DNA from: Williamsia faeni
GTDB lineage: Bacteria; Actinomycetota; Actinomycetes; Mycobacteriales; Mycobacteriaceae
Direction: 5' to 3'
Assembly: GCA_003202005.1 (NCBI GenBank)
Contig: QJJF01000001.1
Coordinates: 465,099 to 529,098 of the forward strand
DNA length: 64,000 nt
The notes beneath the pieces are model-generated. The model made no database searches and had not been told where the DNA came from. It saw only the letters and a list, made by a program, of their open reading frames with translations. Made by a program: the position numbers and the translations under genes. Numbering within the stretch: the first letter of the stretch is position 1; every line of letters starts with the position of its first letter. Positions 56,641 through 64,000 of this stretch are shown piece by piece.

Positions 56641-58032
56641 TCAGACGGTTTCGACGGCCCGCTTTCGCGCGACTTCGGCTTCCTCACCGGGAACACCGGT
56701 TCCGCGGATCGAACAGCCGGCCGTCTCCTTCAGGAACGGCAACGCGATCATTCCGACGACGCAGGCCAACATCATGTAGGCGGCAGGGAAGAGTTCCCAG
56801 CCCTTGTTGGCCGTCACCGCATCGTTGATCAGCGGCGCGGTACCACCGAAGGCCGCGGTCGCCACGTTGTACGAGATCGCGAATCCGGCATAGCGAACCT
56901 GGGTCGGGAACATCGCCGGGAACGTGGCCGAGATCGTGGACAGCTGTGGGATGTACAGCAGCCCCAGCACCAGGAAACCGATGATGGCCCAGGCGAATCC
57001 CTGACCCATCAGCCAGTACATCGGCAACGCGAACACGAACAACCCGATCAGGGAACCCCACCACATGGGCTTTCGCCCGATCTTGTCCGACCAGGCCCCG
57101 AAGAACGGAATGCAGACCATCATGGCCAGCTCACCGATCAGGATGACCATCGTGCCGGCCGTCTCGGACAAACCGATCGTGGTCTTCAGGTAGGTCGGCT
57201 GGTACGCGAGCAAGGTGTAGTTGGCCACGTTGAGCGCGATCACCAGACCGAACATCACCAGGATCGGATGCCAATAGTTCGTCAGCAGGTCCTTGAATGC
57301 CTGCCAGGCCGAACCCTCGATCTCTTTCTTCTGTTCCATCTCGGTGAACACCGGGGTGTCGTTCAACTGATTTCGCAAATACAGACCGATCAGGCCCAGC
57401 GGCATGGCACACAGGAACGGGATGCGCCAGCCCCAGGACTGCATCTGATCGTCGGTGAGGAACAGCTCCAGAACCAGCACAAACGCGGTTCCCATGACGA
57501 AGCCGGCGAGCGTGCCGAACTCCAGGAAGCTGCCGTACTTACCACGCTTCTTATCCGGCGCATACTCGGCCATAAAGGTTGCGGCACCGCCATATTCACC
57601 ACCCGTCGAGAATCCCTGGACCACGCGCAGTGAAATCAGCATGATCGGAGCCCATACACCCACCGCGGCGTGCGACGGCAGCAGACCGATCATGGCCGTG
57701 GCTCCCGAGATGAGCAGAATGGTCATGGCCAGCACAGCTTTTCGACCGATTCGATCACCGATCGGACCCCAGACCATGCCACCCAGAGGACGCAGTACAA
57801 ACGAGATGGCAAAACCGAGCATCGTGCCGATCGTGCCGAGGTCCCCGGGGAAGAACGTCTGGGTCAGATAGGTGGTGGTCGCGGCGTAGACGCCGTAGTC
57901 GTACCACTCGGTCGCATTGCCGATGGCCGATGCCCCGATTGCCTTGCGTAGGAGCTTCTTACCTTCAGGCGAATCCGGATCCGGAAAACCGGGCGGCACT
58001 TGGGAAGATGATTTCTTGATATCCGGGCTCAT
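56641..58032 (-). CDS. MFS transporter, metabolite:H+ symporter (ProP/ShiA-like) family
   Basis: 463 residues from ATG 58032 behind GAGGAGG. Twelve membrane helices with the family signatures: GNATEWYDYGVYAATTTYL, RPLGGMVWGPIGDRIGRKAVL and RVVQGFSTGGEYGGAATFMAE. Relatives import proline, betaine, ectoine, shikimate or citrate with protons. Its place between the M20 gene and the GntR gene makes it the likely uptake system for the island's substrate. A 153-base gap from the GntR stop may hold its own promoter; no copy of the shared palindrome is there. Confidence 0.88.
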   Translation of the reverse strand: MSPDIKKSSSQVPPGFPDPDSPEGKKLLRKAIGASAIGNATEWYDYGVYAATTTYLTQTFFPGDLGTIGTMLGFAISFVLRPLGGMVWGPIGDRIGRKAVLAMTILLISGATAMIGLLPSHAAVGVWAPIMLISLRVVQGFSTGGEYGGAATFMAEYAPDKKRGKYGSFLEFGTLAGFVMGTAFVLVLELFLTDDQMQSWGWRIPFLCAMPLGLIGLYLRNQLNDTPVFTEMEQKKEIEGSAWQAFKDLLTNYWHPILVMFGLVIALNVANYTLLAYQPTYLKTTIGLSETAGTMVILIGELAMMVCIPFFGAWSDKIGRKPMWWGSLIGLFVFALPMYWLMGQGFAWAIIGFLVLGLLYIPQLSTISATFPAMFPTQVRYAGFAISYNVATAAFGGTAPLINDAVTANKGWELFPAAYMMLACVVGMIALPFLKETAGCSIRGTGVPGEEAEVARKRAVETV

Positions 58033-58185
58033 CGATACCTCCTCAAAACTGAAGACATTCAATCGATCTCTGTGTCTTCGAGGCCCACAAACATCCACTT
58101 CCAGTTACTTGAAAGCAGGTATGACGTCGGTTTCGTCGGTGATGGCCTCCTCAGGTGGTATCGCCAGCGCCAGTCGCTGGATCGA

Positions 58186-58974
58186 TCAGGTCGGTGACCC
58201 GGGTAGCGGATTGACGGGCACGTCCGGACTCGGATCGATGTCCGTGCCCGGAAAATGCGACGCCACACCGGGTTCGGCGATGATCCGGCTCAGCCCGTCA
58301 CGCATGTGGCTGATCATGACCTCATCGGCACGTCTCATGTCGCGGGCTTCGATCGCATCGACGATCCGCCGGTGTTCGTCGATCCGTTCCTCTGACGACA
58401 CATAGGTTCCGCGCATCGCACCGAGGCACATCCTGGTTTCGACCAGGATCGTTTCGTGGAGTCGAGACAGTCGCGGGCTGCCGGACAGCTCGACGAGTGT
58501 GTGGTGAAAGGCCATGTCCGCGTCGGCAATCTGTGGTCCGTTCGGATCGTCCGCAAATCGTTCCATGTCGGCCACACAATCGGAGAGGACTGCGGCCGCT
58601 TCATCCGGGGTTCGCAGGATCACCTGCTCGAGGGCGGCTCGTTCGACCGCTGTCCGGGCGACGTACATGTCACGGATGTCGTCATCGTCCATGGTGATCA
58701 CGAAGAGTCCACGGTTGCGGTGACTGACGAGCAGGCCTTCTTGGGTGAGCCGCTGCATGGCTTCGCGAAGTGGGCCGCGACTGACACCGAGTTCGGCTGC
58801 GAGTCCGGATTCGGTGAGCTGGCAGCCCGGCGGAAAGTCCCCGCCGGCGATGGCGTTACGCAACTGCCGAGCGATGATCGCCGGAGTCGATTCCTGGATC
58901 AGCGGCTCGAGGACCCTGGATCGCGATAAGCGTTTTCCGGACGACACCGCAGGTTTTGTGGGCTCCAGCATCAT
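58186..58974 (-). CDS. GntR-family regulator, FadR/FCD subfamily
   Basis: 262 residues. The N-terminal winged helix (IIARQLRNAIAGGDFPPGCQLTE, then LAAELGVSRGPLREAMQRLTQEGLL) is followed by an all-helical FCD domain with the metal-binding pattern (DADMAFHHTLVELSG and DEHRRIVDAIEARD...HM). FCD regulators respond to small carboxylates. It is coupled to DUF3830 (ATGA). The palindromes at 46874 and 60904 fit the TTGTnnACAA sites of this subfamily, so it probably represses both divergent promoters until an intermediate binds. Confidence 0.9.
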   Translation of the reverse strand: MMLEPTKPAVSSGKRLSRSRVLEPLIQESTPAIIARQLRNAIAGGDFPPGCQLTESGLAAELGVSRGPLREAMQRLTQEGLLVSHRNRGLFVITMDDDDIRDMYVARTAVERAALEQVILRTPDEAAAVLSDCVADMERFADDPNGPQIADADMAFHHTLVELSGSPRLSRLHETILVETRMCLGAMRGTYVSSEERIDEHRRIVDAIEARDMRRADEVMISHMRDGLSRIIAEPGVASHFPGTDIDPSPDVPVNPLPGSPT

Positions 58975-59468
58975 TCCACCCTCTGATAAGTCAGTGTTTC
59001 ACCGCGAGCGCCGCCCATCCAGACATCATTGCAGGCGGCGGCGAGCTCCCCGAGGCCCTCCTCGATCGTCGCGAAGACATTGCCCGGCACCCATCCGACG
59101 TCGCCGTTGACCAGCAGGTTGTTGCGGCCGTAGAACACCGCGAGATCGATCAGCAATTTGTTCTCGCGGGCCGCGCTGTCGGATTCATATCCGTAGGCCG
59201 TATTTTCCAGCGTGCCGTCGAAGGTGAAGTAGCAGAGGTCGCCCGGTATGGGTGTGACAGTGGTGTTCTCGGGCCCCGGTTCGGTTGCGGCAAATGCCGG
59301 CACCAGTGTGTAGATCTCGTTGCGCGCGAACTTCCCGTGGTACACCTGACCACCCTGCGGCAGAGCTTTCCAGACCGCGTCGGCGGTGCGGGGTGCCTCG
59401 TCGTCGAGCAACCGCGCGACAGCGCTGACGCCGCGGCTTTCCAGGGTGATCCGCAGGTATCTACTCAC
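58971..59468 (-). CDS. DUF3830 protein, cyclophilin-like fold
   Basis: 165 residues from GTG 59468, which overlaps the amidase stop by eight bases; GGAGG lies upstream. The N-terminal block VSAVARLLDDEAPRTADAVWKALP and the middle TPIPGDLCYFTF match DUF3830. This small cyclophilin-like family has no proven function and commonly travels with amidase, M24/M20 and racemase-like genes in catabolic loci. Coupling to the amidase on one side and GntR on the other suggests it acts on, binds or channels the same substrate. Confidence 0.8.
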   Translation of the reverse strand: MSRYLRITLESRGVSAVARLLDDEAPRTADAVWKALPQGGQVYHGKFARNEIYTLVPAFAATEPGPENTTVTPIPGDLCYFTFDGTLENTAYGYESDSAARENKLLIDLAVFYGRNNLLVNGDVGWVPGNVFATIEEGLGELAAACNDVWMGGARGETLTYQRVE

Positions 59469-60858
59469 GTTCGGACCCACCTCCCCAGCTCTTTTCAAAT
59501 GCATTGGCAACCTGCAGGACTCGCTGATCACCATGCCGCTGTCCGACGATCTGCACACCGATGGGCAGGCCGTCGACGAAGCCGCAGGGCACGGTGATCG
59601 CGGGCTGTTGGGTCAGGTTGAACGGGTAGGTGTACGGCGTCCAACTCGTCCAATCCGGATCTGGACTACCGGGCGGCACATCCAACCCCGCCGCGAAGGC
59701 GACATCGGGCATGGCCGGGGTGATCAGGACGTCGTAGTCCTGATGCAGCAGTCCCATCTTGCGACCGAGATCCATCCGTACGGTGGTGGCATCGATGTAG
59801 TCGCCCGACGAGTAGTTCGAGTGTCGCGACAACGCTTGCACCAGAGAGGGATCCACCTTCGCCTCGGCCCCGTCGCCATATGCGGCGACCACCACGGCGG
59901 CGCCACTGAACCACAGGACGTGGTACGCCCAGACCGGATCCTCGAGCGACAAGTCGATCTCCTCGACGGTGGCACCGAGACCCGAGAACACGTCGAGGGT
60001 GCTGCGGACTCCTCGTTCGACGTCGGGATTGTTGGTCCCGAAGCCCAGGTTCGGACTGAACGCGATGCGCAGGCCGTCGAGGGATTCACTGCTGAGGTCG
60101 ATGGGTTCGGTCGCGGCGAGCGCCGACCAGTCCCGGACATCGAAGCCGCTGATCACGTCGAGCATCGCCGCGACATCTGCAACACTGCGGCCCAGCGGGC
60201 CCACATGCGCGAGGGTTCCGAACGGGCTCGCCGGATAGATCGGCACCCGGCCATACGTGGGTTTGAAACCGACGATGCCGCAGAACGCTGCCGGGATCCG
60301 GATGGAGCCGCCCCCGTCGGTTCCGACCGACAACACGCTCAGTCCGGCTGCGACGGCGGCCGCGCTGCCGCCGCTCGATCCCCCGGATGTGCGTTCGAGG
60401 TTCCAGGGATTGCGGGTGATGCCATACGCGGGGCTGTCCGTGACGCCCTTCCATCCGAACTCGGGCGTGGTGACCTTGCCCAGGATGACCGCGCCGGCCT
60501 CCCGCAACCGGGCGACAGCGGGCGAATCCTCGGGCCAGGGTTGATCCGGGTTGATCAATTCCGATCCACGCAACGTGGGTCTCCCCGCGGTCAGGAGCAG
60601 ATCCTTGATCGTGACCGGCACCCCGTCGAGCGGCCCCAGCGGCGTTCGGCGTCGGTGGCGCTGTGCGGAAAGCTCAGCGTCTCGTTCGGCCGAATCAGCC
60701 CAGACCTGCGTGAACGCGTTGATCGACGGGTTGAGACCTTCGATCGCGTCGAGTGTTTCCGCGGTCACGTCGATCGGCGACACGTCACCGGAGGAATAGC
60801 GAACCTGCAGGTCAGTGGCGCCGAGCCCGCGAAGTGTCGAGTTCAGTCGCATGTCCAC
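59461..60858 (-). CDS. amidase signature enzyme of the catabolic island
   Basis: 465 residues. The triad is complete: Lys85 (VPVTIKDLLL), cis-Ser161 (TSGGSSGGSAAA) and nucleophile Ser185 (TDGGGSIRIPA), with the usual 24-residue spacing. It is the first gene of the amidase-DUF3830-GntR operon, and its start lies 45 bases from the GntR-type palindrome. It would hydrolyse a carboxamide or an N-acyl bond of the island's substrate or of a ring-opened product. The true substrate cannot be read from sequence. Confidence 0.9.
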   Translation of the reverse strand: MDMRLNSTLRGLGATDLQVRYSSGDVSPIDVTAETLDAIEGLNPSINAFTQVWADSAERDAELSAQRHRRRTPLGPLDGVPVTIKDLLLTAGRPTLRGSELINPDQPWPEDSPAVARLREAGAVILGKVTTPEFGWKGVTDSPAYGITRNPWNLERTSGGSSGGSAAAVAAGLSVLSVGTDGGGSIRIPAAFCGIVGFKPTYGRVPIYPASPFGTLAHVGPLGRSVADVAAMLDVISGFDVRDWSALAATEPIDLSSESLDGLRIAFSPNLGFGTNNPDVERGVRSTLDVFSGLGATVEEIDLSLEDPVWAYHVLWFSGAAVVVAAYGDGAEAKVDPSLVQALSRHSNYSSGDYIDATTVRMDLGRKMGLLHQDYDVLITPAMPDVAFAAGLDVPPGSPDPDWTSWTPYTYPFNLTQQPAITVPCGFVDGLPIGVQIVGQRHGDQRVLQVANAFEKSWGGGSERE

Positions 60859-60903
60859 GATGTCGGTTCACCTCCGTCAGCTACAGTCCGTTCATCTTGG
60901 TAG

Positions 60904-60915
60904 ATTGTTGACAAT
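60904..60915. promoter_or_regulatory. candidate GntR operator between the amidase and isomerase-like genes
   Basis: ATTGTTGACAAT is identical over 12 bases to the site at 46874-46885. It lies 45 bases upstream of the amidase ATG and 88 bases upstream of the 61003 gene, in an AT-richer patch. TTGACA within it can serve as a -35 box rightward and TTGTCA leftward, so one bound dimer could block both promoters. Confidence 0.65.
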
Positions 60916-61002
60916 TTACCGTAAGGTACCGGGCAGGCAAGGCCCACGCAATGGCATACCCCGATTTGCCCAGGTACAACCGGCGAGAGGAACTGCGCAT
61001 CA

Positions 61003-61719
61003 ATGGTCACCACCGTTGCCATGCTGTACCCCGGCCACGCCGCCGAGGACGACTACGCGCTGCTGCAGCGCATCCTTGGCGACGACATCGCGCTCCCCGT
61101 GGTGATCACCAGCGTTGGTGTCGACGCCCACGAGGTGGACGCCCTACTCGACCTCGGCCGTAGCGAACGCCTCCTCGAGGGCGCCCGACAGGTCGCGCAG
61201 TACCGGCCCGATTCAGTCATGTGGGCATGTACATCGGGCAGCTTTGTCTTCGGCTGGGATGGCGCTCACCAACAGGCCGGCGAGATCAGCGAAAACCTGA
61301 GTCTGCCAACGGGTTCAACGTCCATCGCATTTGCCGCCGCCTGCCGGGCGCTGCGACTCCATCAAGTTGCGGTCGCTGCCACCTATCCCGACGACGTCTC
61401 GCGGCACTTCTCGAAGTTCCTTGCCACAGCGGGTGTCACCGTGAGCGAGCTGGTCTCACACGACATCCCCACCGCCGCATTGGCCGGCGAACTCGGTCAT
61501 GACGAGGTGCTGGAATTGGCGCACAGCAACGACTCCGACGACGCCGAGGCCATCCTGATCCCCGACACCGCGCTGCACACCGTCGCCTGGATCGAAGAAC
61601 TGGAGCAGGCCCTGGGTAAACCTGTACTGACGGCCAACCAGGTGACCGCCTGGTACGGGCTGCGCCTGGCCGGCAAGCAGGTCACCAACGATCGCCTCGG
61701 AACATTGTTTCGGCAGTAG
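61003..61719 (+). CDS. EutA / maleate isomerase-like protein of the Asp/Glu racemase superfamily, single-cysteine variant
   Basis: 238 residues. The N-terminal VAMLYPGHAAEDDY and the first active-site block WACTSGSFVFG (Cys76) fit the Asp/Glu racemase - maleate isomerase - arylmalonate decarboxylase superfamily. The second active-site Cys is absent: the equivalent loop reads LIPDTALHT (Asp188-Thr189), followed by the family's GKPVLTANQVTAW. EutA of ectoine clusters is of this superfamily. With one Cys, a decarboxylase- or isomerase-like reaction is more likely than racemisation. The GntR-type palindrome upstream places it in the regulon. Confidence 0.8.
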   Translation: MVTTVAMLYPGHAAEDDYALLQRILGDDIALPVVITSVGVDAHEVDALLDLGRSERLLEGARQVAQYRPDSVMWACTSGSFVFGWDGAHQQAGEISENLSLPTGSTSIAFAAACRALRLHQVAVAATYPDDVSRHFSKFLATAGVTVSELVSHDIPTAALAGELGHDEVLELAHSNDSDDAEAILIPDTALHTVAWIEELEQALGKPVLTANQVTAWYGLRLAGKQVTNDRLGTLFRQ

Positions 61720-61725
61720 GTGAGC

Positions 61726-62112
61726 TCAGGCGTCGGCCACGACTTTCAGGCCGATCGTCCCGTTCTTGCCGCGCCGCAGCAAGCTGCCTTTCACGGTCAG
61801 CCAGCCCATGATCCCGTACTTCTTGATGATCACCTCGCGTGCGTGATCGGTCCCCTCGGAGTCCAACACGGTTGCGGTTCCTTTGACCGGTGGGCCGAAC
61901 GTCTGCTTACCTCGCATGTCGCAGGCCTGCACGATCACGGCCGTGTTCCGGCGCAGCCGTTTGACCTTCCACGAATCGGAGACTGTCCACATCAGCAACG
62001 CCTCACCATCGAGGGCTGCCCAGATCGGCGTTGCCACCGGGGTGCCGTCCTTGCGAAAAGTCGTCAGCCGCACGTACTTTGCGGTACCTGCTTGTCCAAA
62101 CGGCGCGGTCAT
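61726..62112 (-). CDS. PPOX-class F420-dependent oxidoreductase
   Basis: 128 residues from Met 62112; a Met five codons upstream is possible. Split-barrel flavin/F420 fold: YVRLTTFRKDGTPVATPIWAALD, then LLMWTVSDSWKVKRLRRNTAVIVQACDMRG and the C-terminal IGLKV strand. Mycobacterial relatives reduce small substrates with F420H2 or bind biliverdin-type ligands. It is convergent with the isomerase-like gene, and nothing shows that it belongs to the island's pathway. Confidence 0.82.
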   Translation of the reverse strand: MTAPFGQAGTAKYVRLTTFRKDGTPVATPIWAALDGEALLMWTVSDSWKVKRLRRNTAVIVQACDMRGKQTFGPPVKGTATVLDSEGTDHAREVIIKKYGIMGWLTVKGSLLRRGKNGTIGLKVVADA

Positions 62113-62194
62113 CGAAAACCCTCTCATCGTGGACTCGTGGCCTTGATGCTACGCATTCAACAGGCGACATGACGCACGCCGATAGGATTTCCCA

Positions 62195-63440
62195 GTGGTC
62201 AGACCGATAGAGGGACAGCCGAACGCTCGAGAACCAGACGCTACGACCCGCACGAACGGCGGAGCGTTCGGCGGCGGTATCGCCATTCCGATGTTCCTGG
62301 CGCTGGTCCTGTTGTCCGCAACCGCCCCGCTCGCGACCGATTTGTACCTGCCGGGCCTGCCCACCGTCGCCGATTCCCTCGGCACCACCAACGTGGCCAC
62401 CCAGCTGACCTTGACCACGTTCATGTTCGGTATGGGAGTCGGCCAGCTGTTGACCGGCGCCCTCTCCGACGGTTGGGGCAGGCGGCGACTACTGATCGGC
62501 GGGACGATCGCCTTCGTCGTCGCGAGCGTTCTGTGCGCGCTCGCTCCCTCGATCGCCGTATTGATTGCTGCCCGACTCTTGCAGGGATTCGCCGGCGGGA
62601 TGGGAATCGTGTTGTCCCGGGCGGTCATCTCCGATCGTGCCCGCGGCGACAACGCAGCGCGACTGTTCAGCTTGATGATGCTCGTGGGCGCCACCGCACC
62701 TGTCGTCGCGCCCATCCTGGGTGGCGTCCTCCTGAGCCCGATCGGATGGCGAGGCATCTTCTGGGTGCTGGCCGGCATCGGCGCCGTCATGCTCCTCGGT
62801 GTTCTGACCGTGATTCCAGAGACACTGCCGAAAGAAAGACGACACGGCATCAGTCTCACGAGGCTCGCCGCCAATTTCGGAAAAGTCCTGCGCAACCGCA
62901 GATTTGTGGCCTACACGGCCACCCTGGCTCTCTCTTTCGGTGTGATGTTCTCGTACATTTCGGCATCACCCTTCGTGGTGCAGGAGATCTTCGGCTTCTC
63001 CGCCTCCCAGTTCTCGATCGTGTTCGCGGTCAACTCTGTCGGACTGGTCCTGGCCAGCGCGATAAATGCGCGTCTGATCGGCCGGGTGCAAGTCCGCAGT
63101 CTTCTGAGATTCGGCCTGATCCTGATCAGCAGCTCGAGTGTCGTCCTACTCGTCCTGGGCCGTGAGCACGCCGGACTCGACGTGGCTGTTCTTGCCTTTC
63201 CTGTTCGTCACGGTGCTCGGAATGGGTTTCACCATGGGCAATTCGGTCGCCCTGGCAATCGACCAGGCTCACGAGGTCGCCGGCACCGGCTCGGCCTTGA
63301 TCGGGGCGTCACAGTTCACCCTCGCGGCCGTCGTGTCACCCCTCGTCGGGATCGGCGGCGAGAGCACATCGGTACCGATGGCACTCACGATGACGATCTG
63401 CGCGGTACTTGCCGCTGCCGCGTTCTTGCGATCCAAGTAG
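62195..63440 (+). pseudogene. Bcr/CflA-type drug-resistance MFS transporter, frameshifted near 63170-63190
   Basis: The first frame (from 62195) gives helices 1-10 with TDLYLPGLP, GQLLTGALSDGWGRRRLL and RLLQGFAGGMGIVLSRAVI, typical of Bcr/CflA exporters. Around GREHAGLD the homology jumps by +1 into a second frame, which supplies TWLFLPFLFVTVLGMGFTMGN and the last two helices to 63440. The first frame runs on without homology to 63499, overlapping the next gene. One extra base (or two missing) at about 63165-63185 explains this. It is either a real inactivating frameshift or a sequencing error; both halves are otherwise well preserved. Confidence 0.8.
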
Positions 63441-63447
63441 GCGCGAG

Positions 63448-64000
63448 TCAGGCGACGCGGCCGAACAGCGACTGCGCAGCGCAGGGTTCGGCCGTGTAGT
63501 CCGCCACTCCGGCGTCCTGCAAGGTGGCCCAGGCGGTCACCTGGTTTGCCGATAGAACAGGCTTCCCGAGTTCCTTCTCGAGAACCGAAAGAATGTCGTA
63601 GGTAGGCAGATTGGTGCACGACACGAAAATCGCGTCGGCATCGGGCGAGTCCGCGGCCCGGATCAGATCGGCGGTGGCGCTGTACGGAATGGTCCAGATG
63701 TCGTGGTCGTAACCCAATCCGGCCTGCGAGACCACGGCCCGGCCGGCCTCGGCCAGGAAGTCGCAGAGCAAGTCGGTCAGCGATGCCACATACGGGGTGG
63801 CAACCGCGATCCGGCGCAGGTTCATCGCGTCCAGCGCCCGCAGTAGCGCTTCCGACGTGGTGATCGCGGCCGGGGCGCCGGCGCCTCGCATACAGTCCGA
63901 CAACGCGGTGGCACCGGCGAGACCGTGAACAAAACTGCCGGAGGCGCAGGCGTATCCGACGGCTGCGGGCCGGACGCCCAGCACACTGCGCACGGCATCG
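63448..64000 (-). CDS. EutA / maleate isomerase-like protein, two-cysteine form (5' end beyond window)
   Basis: At least 183 codons are visible and the frame stays open to the window edge; the missing N-terminus would be about 60 residues. Both active-site cysteines of the Asp/Glu racemase superfamily are present: YACASGSFVHG and VSCTNLPTYD, followed by ELGKPVLSANQVTAWATL. The CTNLPTYD block is typical for EutA-like and maleate isomerase proteins. It is a paralogue of the 61003 gene but keeps the full cysteine pair. It is convergent with the frameshifted transporter. Confidence 0.85.
   Translation of the reverse strand, partial: DAVRSVLGVRPAAVGYACASGSFVHGLAGATALSDCMRGAGAPAAITTSEALLRALDAMNLRRIAVATPYVASLTDLLCDFLAEAGRAVVSQAGLGYDHDIWTIPYSATADLIRAADSPDADAIFVSCTNLPTYDILSVLEKELGKPVLSANQVTAWATLQDAGVADYTAEPCAAQSLFGRVA

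Noticed and set aside
60951-61163. Small plus-strand frame starting MAYPDLPRYNRREE upstream of the isomerase-like gene
   Set aside because: It runs out of frame into the 61003 gene and gives an arginine-rich shadow; the family N-terminus is at 61003.
63138-63440. Programmed +1 frameshift in the MFS transporter
   Set aside because: No slippery sequence, rare codon or stimulatory structure is evident at the switch point, and MFS exporters are not known for recoding.

Overview
The window is high-GC DNA with a gene content and order typical of mycolic-acid actinomycetes (order Mycobacteriales; Gordonia, Williamsia or Rhodococcus-like, genus not decidable from the sequence alone). Three stretches follow Mycobacterium tuberculosis gene order as I remember it: 1-14531 (panC, DUF2520, DUF6779, DUF3180, folK-folB-folP-folE, ftsH, then hpt, tilS, a zincin, dacB, ppa; compare Rv3602c-Rv3610c and Rv3624c-Rv3628c), 18536-25032 (metZ, rhodanese, purT; compare Rv0389-Rv0391) and 31125-45166 (purA, Rv0358-like, site-2 protease, DUF3151, Rv0361-like, fba, DedA, TrmH, pyrE, Rv0383c-like). 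No rRNA, tRNA, CRISPR array, insertion sequence, integrase or replication origin is visible. No gene-free stretch exceeds 300 bases. The largest gaps (9676-9965, 30892-31124, 32412-32640, 20696-20909, 17632-17844) are promoter regions, and nothing else is visible in them apart from the sites listed.

Region by region. 1-9675 is a leftward block for pantothenate and folate synthesis, membrane proteolysis (FtsH), an amidase and purine salvage, with many 1-8 base stop/start overlaps that imply translational coupling. 9966-14531 holds a small secreted protein, tilS, a zinc metalloprotease, dacB and, on the other strand, ppa. 14630-17631 has a MarR regulator divergent from an allantoicase, and an overlapping pair of apparently degenerate enzymes: a PLP-lysine-less class V aminotransferase fold and the C-terminal part of a luciferase-like flavoprotein. 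17845-27068 carries DedA, a trans-sulfuration operon, FprA, small secreted and membrane proteins, PurT, a UBP zinc finger and a membrane adenylate cyclase. 27138-30891 is a complete citrate-type module (CitMHS transporter, CitA/DcuS-like kinase, response regulator). 31125-45735 is mostly conserved housekeeping.

45801-64000 is an accessory catabolic island and the most interesting part. It encodes a D-2-hydroxyacid dehydrogenase, class III aminotransferase, FAD/Fe-S oxidoreductase, semialdehyde dehydrogenase, an M24-fold protein of the ectoine hydrolase (DoeA/EutD) type that has lost all M24 metal ligands but keeps a Glu at residue 254, a class I aminotransferase, an M20 deacylase, an MHS/ProP-like transporter, a FadR-type GntR regulator, a DUF3830 protein, an amidase and two EutA/Asp-Glu-racemase-like proteins. 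The same 12-base palindrome ATTGTTGACAAT lies in both divergent promoter regions of the island (46874-46885 and 60904-60915), which suggests one GntR regulon. The enzyme set resembles ectoine degradation (ring opening, deacylation, transamination, semialdehyde oxidation), but with an M20 deacylase instead of the usual AstE/AspA-type one and with the added DUF3830/amidase pair. The substrate may therefore be ectoine or a related cyclic or N-acyl compound. Hairpin-forming repeats mark most convergent gene ends in the window.
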